The translations under genes were made by a program, and so were the position numbers. The notes beneath the pieces are model-generated. The model saw only the letters and a list, made by a program, of their open reading frames with translations. It searched no databases and was not told the origin of the DNA. A DNA stretch of 27,379 nucleotides from Larix sibirica (lineage: Eukaryota > Streptophyta > Pinopsida > Pinales > Pinaceae), in assembly GCA_004151065.3 (NCBI GenBank), contig NWUY0300056584.1:1-27379 (forward strand), given 5' to 3'. Positions 1-10,330 of this stretch are shown here, one piece after another. How positions within the stretch are numbered: the stretch's first letter is position 1; each line of letters starts with the position of its first letter.

Positions 1-766
1 ACATTCCGAAGTTACATATACATCAACAGATCACCATGGCCAGTGTTATGTCTACGTGTTCCCATTTAGTACCTCTACTTCAGGGCAAGTGCATCCATGC
101 TTACATAGTTAGACATGGAGTGGAGTTGGATGTTTCTATTGGTACTTCCATTATAACAATGTATGCAAAATTTGGTTGTATAAAGGTTGACATCAGTTGT
201 TTAATAAAATGTCTAAAATAGATCTAGTCTCATGTAGTGCAAAGATAACAATGTATGGAATACACAGTGATGTCTCTTATAGGCCTCATGGATGAAGGAT
301 TGCGATACTTTAATTCCATGAGCAAAGATTATGGTGTTACCCCATGTGCAAAACAATTTTCTTGTATGGTTGATCTTACTGCTCATTTTGGGTGCCTAAA
401 AGAAGCAAAAGATAGATCACATGCTTAGTGGGAGAAAAGTTGTGCATCATTGGAGATGTGGCTTAACAAAAAATGAAGAAAGTTGGGTATGTAGACAACA
501 CAAACTTTGTCCTGAGCCATGTGTCAGTTCAAAGGAAGGAAATATCTATTGGTTATCACAGTGAGAAGATGACTATAGAATTTGGAATTATTAACATGCC
601 TTATGTGACACTAATTTGAGTTATTAAAAATCTTCGTGTATCTGGCAACTTCCACATCGCTGTCAAGTTAATATCTAAGATTGTTGGACAAGAAATCAAT
701 GTTTGGGATGCAAATCTCTACCATTATTTTAGGGTTGGATTTTATTCTTGCAAGGAGTATTGGTGA
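1..766 (+). pseudogene. PPR-DYW protein pseudogene, 3' part
   Basis: This is the C-terminal part of a plant pentatricopeptide-repeat protein of the PLS-DYW class; these proteins act in mitochondria or plastids in C-to-U RNA editing. The left edge cuts it. Frame 3 reads PPR repeats, with LQGKCIHAYIVRHGVELDV and TSIITMYAKFGCI at about 36-190. It resumes at 282 with GLMDEGLRYFNSM and CMVDLTAHFGCLKEAKD, the usual motif before the E domain. From 473 a different frame gives the DYW domain: KKVGYVDNTNFVLSHV, YHSEK, VIKNLRV, ISKIVGQEI, and a final SCKEYW followed by TGA at 764-766. The HxE motif (HSE) is kept, but the CxxC cysteines are S and F in LRVSGNFHIAV, and the first Cys of the terminal CxC is Y. 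There is an in-frame TGA at 617-619, at least one frame change, and missing sequence near 225-280. It is clearly a dead copy. The identification as PPR-DYW is firm; the editing target is unknown. Confidence 0.93.
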
Positions 767-1633
767 TTCCAAACTCAACAAGTGATACTATGGTATGAGA
801 TCTAAATCCAAATCAAACTAGTGAAACAGGACTTGTGAAAAATTGACTAGTTTTTGCAATTCAACTTGAGTCATTGGTTTGTCTAGTCAAGTTGACACTT
901 TTGGTCAAATTCGCTAAGTTGCACCAAAACCTCACATGCTTGTATTACTAACATGATGGGTGGTACTTATTTTCATCGGAGCTACCTGCAAAAATAAATT
1001 CAGTATCAAAGGATCTCTAGTACACAATATTGGAAGGTGGCAAGTCCTCTTCATAGTGATGAGAACTGGTTATTTGCCACAGGTTAATACATACAAAAAG
1101 AATTTCTATCTAAAATGAGACCAAGGATGCAAAAGAATACCAGTGAGCTATAATGATATTCAAGATCTGTCTTTAGATCCGATTTTCCCAAAACTTTTGA
1201 GTTTGGTAGTAGCAAACAGTGGAAAAATTAAGAGGTTCCATAATTATTTCTCTCGACCGTCATGTTTCTCAAGGTTCTCGATCTCTCTGGCACCTGAATA
1301 AAATTGTTGCCAACACCATTGGGGTAACTCAAACAACTTAAGTTTCTGAAATTTAGTGGCTGCTACCTTTTCAAAGGATTTACCAAAAAGCACAGCAATA
1401 CAGAGCTCATAAATTTAAAGCATCTCAAATTATGAGTGTTTATGTCAGCATGGGACTTCAATTGAGTAGTATACAAGTCACAAAAGATAAATCTGACCTT
1501 GGTATCTAATAAATTTATACTTTCATGTTGCAAATTTATTCTAATAAATGGCCCCTCTGGAATTTGGCATGGGGAGTGGAATTGGGTTGCTGTTGGTTTA
1601 ATATTGATGATTGGCATAAAGACAAACTGATCT
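767..1633. other. Gene-free stretch downstream of the PPR relic
   Basis: I see no coding region, terminal repeat or RNA gene here. Composition is moderately AT-rich with short runs only. The first part would be the former 3' flank of the PPR gene. Confidence 0.5.
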
Positions 1634-1684
1634 ACCATTGTGAGAGTTCTTAGTGCATGCAATGGTATTGTTGCTCTGGAGCAA
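1634..1684 (+). pseudogene. PPR-like fragment
   Basis: Seventeen codons read TIVRVLSACNGIVALEQ, a close match to the helix-turn-helix stretch common in plant PPR proteins (T-VL-AC---AL--G). It is followed directly by TGA. The surrounding frames are closed, so this is a scrap, possibly from a second PPR copy or a rearranged piece of the relic at the left edge. The match is short, so chance is not excluded. Confidence 0.4.
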
Positions 1685-3119
1685 TGAAGGTAAAACAATA
1701 ACTACATTGTCAATATAGAGTATGGTTCATATATCTGTCAAAAGACTGTCATTGGTTCTCTTTTTTGACATTGTGAGATTTGAGCAGTCTTTGACAAGAA
1801 ATACCTCATTAATATGAGACACATCATGAACATCATCATAGTTATCATCCATCGGAACAAAGGTGTAATAGATAAATCTATTTATCTTGTCGTTCTCACT
1901 TATATCAATATCATCATGTTTCTCCATAAGATTAATTTCATGATTTTCATCCACTCCATGATCCCCATGAGATTTTTAATCAATATTTCTACTACAATTT
2001 AACACATCCTCAGGCTTTAATACAAGTCCTAAAAGTTTTGTCTTTGTAATTAAAAACAATCAAACATTTTTAGTGTCTTTGTGTGTGTATCAAAATATTT
2101 AAAAATAAAAAATTTACAATGATAAAAAATTAAACCTGTAACGACCAAATTACCAACGAACAAAACATGTGCCTCCCTTGAAAGTGCCCATAATCCCTAT
2201 AATGTTTTTTAGGTGAAGACTTTAAAATTATTTTCCTTTGTATTCCGTTCACCATATGCCTCCTTTAACATAGCAATAGTCCTGAAAATTTCCTCGTATG
2301 ATAATTTTAACATTGTTAAATATTACAACAACTTCAATTGAAGCAACATTAGTATAATATAAAAATACATTCATAAATAATTCCACAAACATAGAATTCA
2401 AATTGTTTACCTGATGAGAATTTCAAATATTTAGAGAATGGAACTTTGTAGGGAAAATAAGCAATGTTGAAAGTAGGTATAAAACTGATGTTACACTTGT
2501 TAAAAGTATGAAAAAACTATTACAGTCATCAAAAGCATCACATAATTGTCGCCTTCTATTTTAAAGCATTAATAGAATTTATATGTATGCTATATTTCCG
2601 ATGATTGTTTGACGTTGTCATAGTCAATTAGGCAACATTGACCACTTAAAATGCAACATTTAACTCATTTTGACATTGCCAACTATAGTCAAAATTCCAA
2701 CAATATCATATTACTATCACTATAACATCCCCGCAACATTGGTAATCCCACCATCATCAAAATTATGATGATAATTGGGACAACTCTAAACAAAAAAAAA
2801 CTGGTTTTAATAAATTTACACAACACACAATTTTGTGTTCATTGTTAGAAAACAATGTTGGATTTTGCATTGAAATGGAGTAATGTAGTTATTTGTCAAT
2901 GGGTCTAAGGTGTGCATGAATTTGTGCATACATTGCTAAATAGGAACTCCTTATGCTGCCAAAGAATCTTCATTGTGGTCCACATGGTTCACTAGATTAT
3001 CAATATTTCCAAACTAGAAAGATTAATTGGCAAACCTGTAAATGGCATTCATTGGAAGATACCTATTGCATGACATAAATATTATCTATAGTGCCTCTAT
3101 ATTCTCTAATGAGTGTGTT
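1685..3119. other. Gene-free, AT-rich stretch
   Basis: No recognisable protein, RNA gene or terminal repeat was found on either strand. Open frames on the minus strand around 1363-1954 show no family resemblance. If the minus-strand element to the right had an LTR at this end it would lie here, but I could not pair it with any copy. Confidence 0.45.
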
Positions 3120-3126
3120 TTCTCCT

Positions 3127-3264
3127 TTGTATTGGACACCATCTCAGAGAGGTCTCTACCAAAGTGCTATCGAACGGTGTAATCCTCTACTTTGGGACAA
3201 TATGATTCACCACTTACTCCACTAATTCCACAATTTCAATCATGCCATCAAACCAAAATGGGTT
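3127..3264 (-). pseudogene. Second gag-like segment downstream of the protease
   Basis: One minus-strand frame reads NPFWFDGM (3264-3241), then VVNHIVPK and FDSTLVETSLRWCPIQ (ending at 3127), with two stops between. The F-x-G ... L--T--RW spacing of about 38 residues recalls a retrotransposon gag core. Its position after the protease-like segment is unusual. It could be a genuine second domain of this element family, a rearrangement or a chance resemblance. Confidence 0.4.
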
Positions 3265-3573
3265 TTTAAGATATAAACCAATCCATCCGACTATTTTTAT
3301 CATCGCACAAATTCATGTGGATTGCTCATATTCTCCATTCTTCCACTGGTTAATGGAAAATTCATAGTTGATTGCATAGGATCAAACACTGTGCCAACTC
3401 AACCCTCAACTAGACATGGTGGCGATATAGTCCTTCCTATGAATGGTATTTAAGTTATAAAGTTGATCCAAGGAACTTTCATTCAACACTTCTTCTACGT
3501 ATTCCACAAATTGCTTTCCCTTATCTACCTCTTTCTCGAATGATATCCACTATTGTTTCAAATTGAGACAATG

Positions 3574-3790
3574 CCAATCAATCCCTAGTAATGTTGGGTA
3601 TGGATCCTTGTTTTCCAATATGTCAATGATATCAAAGTTAGCATAAGTTTGGTGCATGGAGATCAATTTCCTTATGCTCCAGTCTTTCAATGGGGAAATT
3701 TCACAATTCATTTTCCAACCACAACCTAATCAACAAGTATGCCAATGTAAGTCATCCCATGAAATCCCATGATTTCTTTGGTGGTATATT
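3574..3790 (-). pseudogene. Aspartic-protease-like segment of the minus-strand element
   Basis: On the minus strand KKSWDFMG (3778-3755) is followed, after a frame change, by FDIIDILENKDPYPTLLGIDW (within 3648-3574). In gypsy-type proteases a segment of this kind, ending in LLGxDW, follows the catalytic DSG/DTG loop. The catalytic triplet should lie just right of 3780, but that stretch has stops (around IYDN) and no clean D-S/T-G. It would process Gag and Pol if intact. The assignment rests on motif resemblance by eye. Confidence 0.55.
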
Positions 3791-4462
3791 TACACATTAT
3801 CATATATTAAGCATGACTTATCTTACATTATACCCTTAAATAAATGCATTAAACTTGAATTTTCCCAACATCCTCCTCTAGACGTGGTGTAGGGCTCTAT
3901 CAAATGTCTCTATGGATGGTCTTAGTGGCCATGCAAGTATCCCCCTTAGATTGGTTGCATTTTTCCCATCGTCCAATTTTGGCATGAATGTTTTCATCCA
4001 TCCCTAGACTTTATCTTCCATCGATGGTGCTAGAAGGCTTAGGCATCTACTCAATGGTTGGGCATCTTCAACCCTTGTAGCAACAAAATCTTGCATGCTG
4101 GAAAATTCCCGCATCACCTCCATTGCATCACATAGATAGCCTTTATGTCTAACTAAATCAAAATCTAATGCTCCCTATGAATCCCTATATATAGGTTCTT
4201 GATATGTGGACCCCACATCTGTGTTAGTATTAATCTTGCCTTGAGTGATAATATTAATGCATGTCTATATGCAACCTACTATGTCACCACCAAGGATCTT
4301 GGGCTGAAAGTTCACCATGTTAGCACCATGTTTCCTCCTATCGCACACTTCCCATTTCTCAATCAATGTCAAACAATCCACCACAAAAATCTTAGATCTC
4401 TAATCCTTAGTATTATTTCTAGTCATCCTCTAGTGCCCACAATGAGGTTAGCGAGGCTATAC

Positions 4463-5461
4463 ACAATTTCTTGTGATATGCCCCACTTCATTACATTTCT
4501 AGCATCGTGTTGTAGGAAGTTTCACATCATTCTACAAATCCATATTGTCTTGATTCTAATTATGGTGACTATTCCTAGCCCCACTGGGCTCAATTGTAAA
4601 CAAGTTCTTCTCATACTGGCCCTCTAACATGGATAACACATGACAATGTTCTATGAGTGTTTACCTTGCAAAAGTTGCAATGCACAACTACTAGCGTGCT
4701 ACTGTATTTATGTAGCAGTAGGAAGTGGCATGAATCATGACCATCATTTCAACACATTTTATAGATCCCTACATCTTCCTACCCATAAACAAGTTAGAAA
4801 AAAACAACACTATATCTTTGAAACATGGGTAAATTGTTCCACAAGTGTCCTCCCATCTTGGAAATCATGCACCACACCACCTCCCTCACACTTCATTTTT
4901 TTCAATTCTTGAATCTATGCAGACAAAGTGGTCAACTAATATTGGAGCTAATCCAACCCTAAAATGGATGCTTCAATCAATCCATTGATGGACTCTAATC
5001 ACATTTCTAACTATAGGGCCTCCTATTGCATATTCAACAATTATTGCAGCAACAATATCCATAGGTGAGGTAACAGTCCACTAATGAACCACTACTTTCA
5101 TTGCACATGCTTGATCGTGTAATCTATGTGACTTATTAGATCTTGAAAGTATTGGCAGTACTCCCATACAATTTCCCCAACATTTTGTTGAATTTCCTTT
5201 AGCTTCTTGATACTTTACTGCTATGACTTTGGATTTTGGAATTCTTTGACAAAATCGACCCATAACTAAATCAAAGGCACTCCATGCTAATAAAGAGCAC
5301 TCTACTTGCATTTCATATACCATTAAGTGGTCTTCCTCATAGAGTAGCTTAAAATATACCAAGAATATTGTATCTACGGTCCTGCATGCATTCTAGATTG
5401 TATTACAGAAGAAACAATGTTGCTCTGCATCTTCATTGCCTTTACCATGAAACAAAGGAAG
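4463..5461 (-). pseudogene. gag: gag pseudogene, Ty3/gypsy-like, with CCHC knuckle
   Basis: Gag proteins assemble the cytoplasmic particle and package the element RNA. The N-terminal signature LPLFHGKGNEDAEQH lies at 5461-5417 and resembles the L-x-F-x-GKG-x-EDxEQH start of plant gypsy gag cores. In the same frame follow a long open stretch at 5362-5081 and, at 4504-4463, C-*-K-C-N-E-V-G-H-I-T-R-N-C. The last is a CX2CX4HX4C knuckle with one stop inside. Stops occur after CFFCNTI, after the VVVH stretch and within the knuckle. The fact that three separated motifs share one frame is good support. The coding region may start further right, towards 6000, but I could not recognise that part. Confidence 0.72.
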
Positions 5462-5480
5462 CCACATAGAAGATTAATTT

Positions 5481-6536
5481 GGGTGCAACTTCATCCTTGT
5501 ATGGTAATTTTGAACTAGCACAAATTCAAGAGGTCCCCATTGTTGTACCATTGTAGATTTTCCTACAAATACAATCATAGGAATGGATATTTCCGAGGAA
5601 AAACTTTGATTACGTTCAATAGTCGTACTTACATTATATAAAGCCATAGTAGTAGCCGGTGTACTCTAATTTCTAATCACACATAAACACTCATTCTCTA
5701 CGCAACAACAATCACTAGATTTTGACAAAGATAAAAATGCATAGGGAGAGGATGTAGGATGGATTGGCATCAATTCAATTCCATTTTACTTAAGTGGCAT
5801 GGCACTTTGTGGGGTTATAATTTTAGAATAATATATACTCAAACACATATTCTTGGTTATGCTCTTCCATATATTTTGTGGTGAGTTTGGTTTATAATGA
5901 TAAACCAACCTATCTATGCTCATGATTCAAATATCCCCATCCCTTGTGGTGTCATGCATATGCCATCTCAACTCCTCAAAATATCCTTCCAAGTATGTGA
6001 ATTCCTCAATTATCTACACCCACACACTTCTTATTTTTCTTCTCTTTCGGGGCTAGCCAAAGCTCATTTATGTGCTTCTATCATCCTTTTCCTTGTTGCA
6101 CATTCATAATGCATCTCATGAACATACCTTATCATCATGTACTCTTAACTACTACATATATTTTATGTCTCTTTCACCACCATCTTTTTGTAATCTATAT
6201 GTGCTTTTGTTGTTCTCTTTCAAGATATGTTTCCCTTACCATCCTTGATATTTCAAGCATCTTATGATTGACTTTACCATAAGGTCCTCCTACTATTCAT
6301 CCCCCCACGTAGGGGTTACACTTCCATCTCATCAGGGATTAGGAGCATAACTCTTTTCACCAACATTTTTGTCCACATTAGTATCTCCTCGATTGGTATT
6401 TTATGTAGTCCTTTCTTGAAACATTCTAGTACCTTGGTTAAATATTGATGACACCAACACCAAATAATAACCTTCTATGACACATTTAAACTCAAAATCA
6501 ACAATTCAAGTCATATCATAGTCGTACCATTGGATC
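5481..6536. other. Unassigned stretch between two retroelements
   Basis: Plus-strand open frames at 5897-6267 show no family likeness. On the minus strand this would be the leader or N-terminal gag of the element to its left, but it is closed by stops and I recognise no motif. A near-palindrome CCCCACGTAGGGG lies at about 6304-6316. The last bases before 6537 (GGATC) would be the left target-site copy of the LTR element; the right partner is lost. Confidence 0.4.
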
Positions 6537-6828
6537 TGTTGAGTCCCAGTTTTGATCTATTTTACGTATATCAGACAACCCTTTTTGACCCACTTTCCCT
6601 TATATCTATCTCCATTTTCCCTTTTCCTAGTATCATATTTTCCATTCCCGCTCTAGAATTTCTAACAAGATGTATAAGGTAATCATTCATGTTTTAAAGC
6701 TAATTCCCTATGTTTAACATGCATTTTGGAATGGGATTTATCTTAGCTAATTAACTCTATTGTTCTAAGTCCTTGTGCAGTATATGAAAGTTCCAGTAGT
6801 TACTTAGTTACTACTGGATCCTACTCTG

Positions 6829-6955
6829 TTACTGGAACTGCAAAATGTGCTATTACCGGAAGTGCAAGATGTGTCATTACCATAACTGCAGGATGCCATT
6901 ATTACTAGAAATGCATAGGACACATTATTACCAGAACTACATAGAACCGATTATC
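6829..6955 (+). repeat. U3 array of about 24-bp units
   Basis: Roughly five imperfect units begin ATTACYRGAACTGC and end in GATGTG or CATAGGACAC. Starts are near 6829, 6853, 6877, 6899 and 6925, and the words ACCGGAA or ACTGGAA recur. The 3' LTR has the counterpart at about 18304-18420. Short arrays like this in U3 often act as transcription enhancers in LTR elements; that role is inference here. Confidence 0.7.
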
Positions 6956-7166
6956 GGATTTCCTGTAGGTGAAGGTTGATGAAGGATCTATCAGTTTACG
7001 TATCTCTACTTCCTCGAAAAAGAGACAATGACATGGATCTTGTTTTTTCCAGCTCAACATGGATAATTTTTTATCTATTTGGATATAGGATCATTTTCCA
7101 TGTAGGGCTTGTTGGTCAATTAAGTAATGAGTCACCAGATCGAGCATTGGGAGTTTGATCGTCCAA

Positions 7167-7200
7167 CCACGATTTCATGCTTGTAGTCATGAAATCGTGG
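7167..7200 (+). promoter_or_regulatory. Perfect 13-bp hairpin in the 5' LTR
   Basis: CCACGATTTCATG (7167-7179) and CATGAAATCGTGG (7188-7200) are perfect inverted repeats around an 8-base loop. It lies about 140 bp before the TATA box. It is kept in the 3' LTR. Confidence 0.85.
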
Positions 7201-7342
7201 AGTGCCTAAAATGAGATTGCTTAATTGTTATCCCATGTGTCATTCTATCTTTTGTAAATGATGTAATCTATTTGGCCATTTTTATTAATCCAGATGCATG
7301 TGATGAGGATCGTTGTTTTTGGTCCTATTGATGTAAATGCTC

Positions 7343-7349
7343 TATAAAA
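7343..7349 (+). promoter_or_regulatory. TATA box of the 5' LTR
   Basis: TATAAAA in the context CTCTATAAAAGAATC, conserved at the same place in the 3' LTR (18794-18800). An AATAAA signal follows about 110 bp later, as expected for a U3-R-U5 layout. Confidence 0.7.
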
Positions 7350-7455
7350 GAATCACATGTATTATTGTAAGTTTAGTGTGGGATTAGCTAGATCATCTTT
7401 GGTATTTAAGATATGGAGTTCAACTCATGTATAGTAATTTTGAAGATTGGTGATT

Positions 7456-7461
7456 AATAAA
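7456..7461 (+). promoter_or_regulatory. Polyadenylation signal of the 5' LTR
   Basis: AATAAA in GATTAATAAAAGG, conserved in the 3' LTR at 18906-18911. In the downstream LTR this would direct 3' end formation. Confidence 0.6.
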
Positions 7462-7515
7462 AGGTGTTGTCATTGAATTTGTGAGTTAGTTTCTTGAATC
7501 CCCTGCAAGACTACC

Positions 7516-7800
7516 TAGAGTGAGAAATAAAATTGATAATACTAGCACTACTCCCTTCTTACTTGCCTGGAACTGCCCGACTGGAGAGAGAACTAAAGCA
7601 GGAGCCCTTCAACCCTACTTACTCGAATAGCTAGCATATGATGGTGGCACGACCTTATTGTTTTGGCCTTTACTAATTGGCCTGTACTGGTGGGTATACG
7701 TCCCTAGGTCTTGGTGGGCAGGTTGAAGTAGGCCCCATAGGTACCTATATAAACATGTGAGTTCGAAACCCCGATGGATGGAATAGGAATATCTCGGACC
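7516..7800 (+). other. 285-bp segment present only in the 5' LTR
   Basis: The LTR copies agree up to ACC at 7513-7515 and again from about 7800. In the 3' LTR the same sides join directly at 18963-18965. The segment is bordered by ACC on both sides, so either the 3' LTR lost it by recombination at a 3-bp microhomology or the 5' LTR gained it. It contains GTGAGTTCGAAACCCC at 7757-7772, which looks like a Pol III B box, but I find no convincing A box or flanking target duplication. Confidence 0.75.
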
Positions 7801-8787
7801 CCCCTGGAGGAGGGTCCCCTGATCTATATAGTCACTGCAGACTTAGCATAGGTATTGTGTTTAGTTCTTTACTCATTACATGTGTGGTTGAATCCTAGTT
7901 GAGGTATGTTGTATAATTCAATGAAATTAGTTTACTCATAATTTTAGTAACAAGTCATGTTTCGTTTTCATTAGGTTACTTTCTTGAACATCAGTACATC
8001 AAAGTTCTGCTTTATTTTCTCTGAATGCTTTCAGTATTTATTTTCCAAGTTGAATGAGTTGTATTGTTTGTTAGGGCCTCCAGGGTGTATGCATTTATGC
8101 ACTGGAATTTCTTATGCATTGTCACTACAGGAACTCTAGTAAGACCTCAAGTCGCTCGACCTAGATTGACAATCTGAGTAATTAAGGTTTGGAATGTTAC
8201 AAGTATTCTTTATTTGAGTAGTTGAACCTAATCAAAGTTGTGAGGTGTTTGAATGAGATATTTAGTAGAGCTGATCAAGAGGTATCTACTGGAATTTCCT
8301 GTAAGTGGTTCTGAACATAGTTTCCTGTAACTACACATATATTTCAAGTAATTTAACAGAGCTTCCCTGTAATTGGTTCCGTGACTTGAGATTTCATGTA
8401 TTTGGATGTATGAATGAAGTTGATCCCTTATACTTGTTCATAGGGACCCGAGATCAACTGATTTGGTACAGTAAATGTGATTGATTATTTAAAGTTGGGA
8501 TTTCATGCTTTAGTAATCTGTAGAAGTCTTATTGAAATCAAACTAAGAACCACTCATAACTTTACAAGGATATTCTTTTTTAGAATAAAAGATTGTACTA
8601 ATCTGAATCCATCACGCGACCTTGTTCGTTTCAATATAAGTCCTAATCATTGGTTACTAAGCAATTAATCTTAGTTAGGTTTTCTCTCCTGTTCTTGCAT
8701 ATATTTTTCAGGACACTTCATAAGCCCACGTGTCTCGGATTGATAATTTATATTAATCAATTTAAGTAATTAAATTGACCAACATTT

Positions 8788-8805
8788 TGGTACCATCGCC
8801 AGGGA
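8788..8805 (+). promoter_or_regulatory. Primer binding site, tRNA-Asp type (degenerate)
   Basis: TGGTACCATCGCCAGGGA starts three bases after the LTR end. The canonical Athila/Tat primer site is TGGCGCCGTTGCCGGGGA, complementary to the 3' end of tRNA-Asp. Thirteen of 18 positions agree and all five differences are transitions, mostly of the CpG-decay kind. Reverse transcription of the element RNA would start here. Confidence 0.75.
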
Positions 8806-8954
8806 AGTGTTAAAAGGATTAGGATTTAGAGTGATTGATTTCCAAGTTCTTTTTTTATTTGTTTTTTATTGGTTTTTGCTGCCCTCATACTGGTTATGAC
8901 AAGACAATGATGGTTATGTTGTTTTGTTGAGTCTAGAATATGTTGGTACCATAT

Positions 8955-10330
8955 GAGTTGAGTTAGGGACGATAAAGGTAGGATTCTTAAAAACAAGGGT
9001 AAAGTAGCTCCAACTGTCGCATTTGACAGAATAGTCAAAACCCCCGTATCTACTAACTCAACAACGGGAAAAAACACAAAAGGATTATCTACAGGTAAGG
9101 CTTCAGTGTCAGGATTGGACATACACCTATTGGACATAGGTTTGTGGCAACTACAATTGTGGAATCCCTGGTTTTCCCAACAGATCCCGCAACAAAAACA
9201 ATTGGTGTTGGTGGATCAGAAAAGCAACTAGAAGAAAGGGCTAAAAAATTTGTTGAACCAAATTCCCCACATCCAGAAACAGAGCATAGTTTGTTTGAGG
9301 GGAGAATTGCAGTAGAAGGAGAAGGTGAAGCACATATACACCGGGAGGAGGAACATACAAATGAATAAGATGTAACATTTGGTTTTCCAATTACTAACCC
9401 TCTTGCAATTGTGCAGATGAAAAATATTCCTCCATCGACATTACCTCATTTTCACGGTAGGGTAAGTGACCATCCCGAACAATTATTGTTTGAATCTAAT
9501 ATTTTATGCAGAAGTTATGATTATTTAACTGATGCACAAAAACTTAAATTATTCCCTGCTACTCTCAAAGACTCAACATTACGTTGGTTTATGGGATTAG
9601 CAGGGGATACAATAAGGACGTGGGACGAAATGAGAAGGGTATTTCTTCATAAATACCAAGAATATTGCAAGGTGAGAGAATTAAGAGAGGAAATTTTCTA
9701 GATGGAACAGAAAGAAGATGAGAGCATAGATGATTATCTTGAGAGATTTTGATATAATCTTCAACACTCTAAATAACACCAACTAGATTTAGATACTATC
9801 AAAATTATCATTATAAGAGGGATATCAGACGAGTCAATGAATGTTCTTAATCTAATGGGAAATGGGGATGTATTCCAATTGTCTTTTGAAAGAAGTTGTG
9901 ATCTTTGTAGGAAATACTCACGGGGTCAAGATTGATCTGGTAAGGTACCTTGAGACTCCTTTTATAAAATTGCTAAAAGCACAACAAGTGGTGTTACTAG
10001 GACGAAATTGGGTAATCTATTAGAGGGTTTTAAAACTGACATTCTTGGGACCCTCAAATTACAAGTAGACACTCTAAAAATAAAAAAGTAGGAGGAAGAG
10101 AATGCGGTTTTAATTTTTTTGTCCTAAATGTCATAAGAAGCATTCACTAAAAGAATGCCTTTTGAACAAAATTTCTATATGCGCTATTTGTGCAGGGGAA
10201 CATCCGACAGATCACTACCCCTCTTTGTAAGGATTGAAGGCAGTATGCCAAGGAGAAGATGAGATAGCGGAACAACTGTGTACACTAGCACCTAAGAGGC
10301 CATGCCATCCTCGACCTCTAGGTATGTCTT
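8955..10330 (+). pseudogene. gag: gag pseudogene of the Athila/Tat-like element
   Basis: Gag forms the particle. A readable N-terminal leader (DDKGRILKNKGKV, FDRIVKTPVSTN) runs from about 8960. A frame change leads to frame 3 at 9144, which carries acidic sequence and then, after one TAA near 9366, the gag core. Core motifs are LPHFHGRVSDHPEQLLFE (about 9440-9493), LFPATLKDSTLRWF and TWDEMRRVFLHKY, the usual retrotransposon gag pattern. The frame breaks at a TAG after REEIF (9699-9701) and continues with ESIDDYLERF. The zinc-binding end lies near 10120-10220 and reads CPKCHKKHSLKEC and CAICAGEHPTDH, then GLKAV. The element's tRNA-Asp primer site and the protease downstream fit an Athila/Tat gag. 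Several stops and at least two frame changes make it non-functional. Confidence 0.88.

Larger units (their letters stand above)
3120..5480 (-). mobile_element. Decayed Ty3/gypsy-like gag-protease element
   Basis: Read on the minus strand, the order is gag core (about 5461-5081), CCHC zinc knuckle (4504-4463), protease-like segment (about 3790-3574), then a second gag-like segment (3264-3127). Much of gag stays in a single reading frame from 5461 down to 4463 despite several stops. I found no RT, RNase H or integrase downstream and no LTR pair, so the bounds given are those of the recognised protein segments, not of the element. It may be an internally deleted autonomous element or a copy of a gag-protease-only (non-autonomous) family. 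Its upstream side is interrupted by the LTR element that starts at 6537. Confidence 0.7.
6537..8784 (+). repeat. 5' LTR (2248 bp)
   Basis: It starts TGTTGAGTCCC and ends TTGACCAACA, giving the short terminal inverted repeat TGTTG/CAACA expected for an LTR. A primer binding site follows three bases later. The same sequence returns at 18012. U3 holds an array of about 24-bp words and a strong hairpin, then a TATA box at 7343-7349 and a polyadenylation signal AATAAA at 7456-7461. This puts R near 7370-7480 and leaves an unusually long U5 of about 1.3 kb. It carries 285 bp (7516-7800) that the 3' LTR lacks. Confidence 0.93.

Noticed and set aside
1363-1954. Minus-strand open frames as a small gene
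   Set aside because: They are in different frames, have no motif, and overlap a PPR-like scrap on the plus strand.
4199-4912. Plus-strand open frames as genes
   Set aside because: They are antisense to the gag and knuckle frame of the minus-strand element and have no family likeness.
6537-6541. Target site duplication of the LTR element
   Set aside because: The left flank (GGATC) can be read, but the right end of the element is lost, so no pair can be shown.
7700-7790. tRNA gene
   Set aside because: There is a B-box-like word only; no acceptor stem, anticodon arm or convincing A box.
8826-9137. Minus-strand open frame near the primer binding site
   Set aside because: It is the complement of the gag leader, which reads better on the plus strand.
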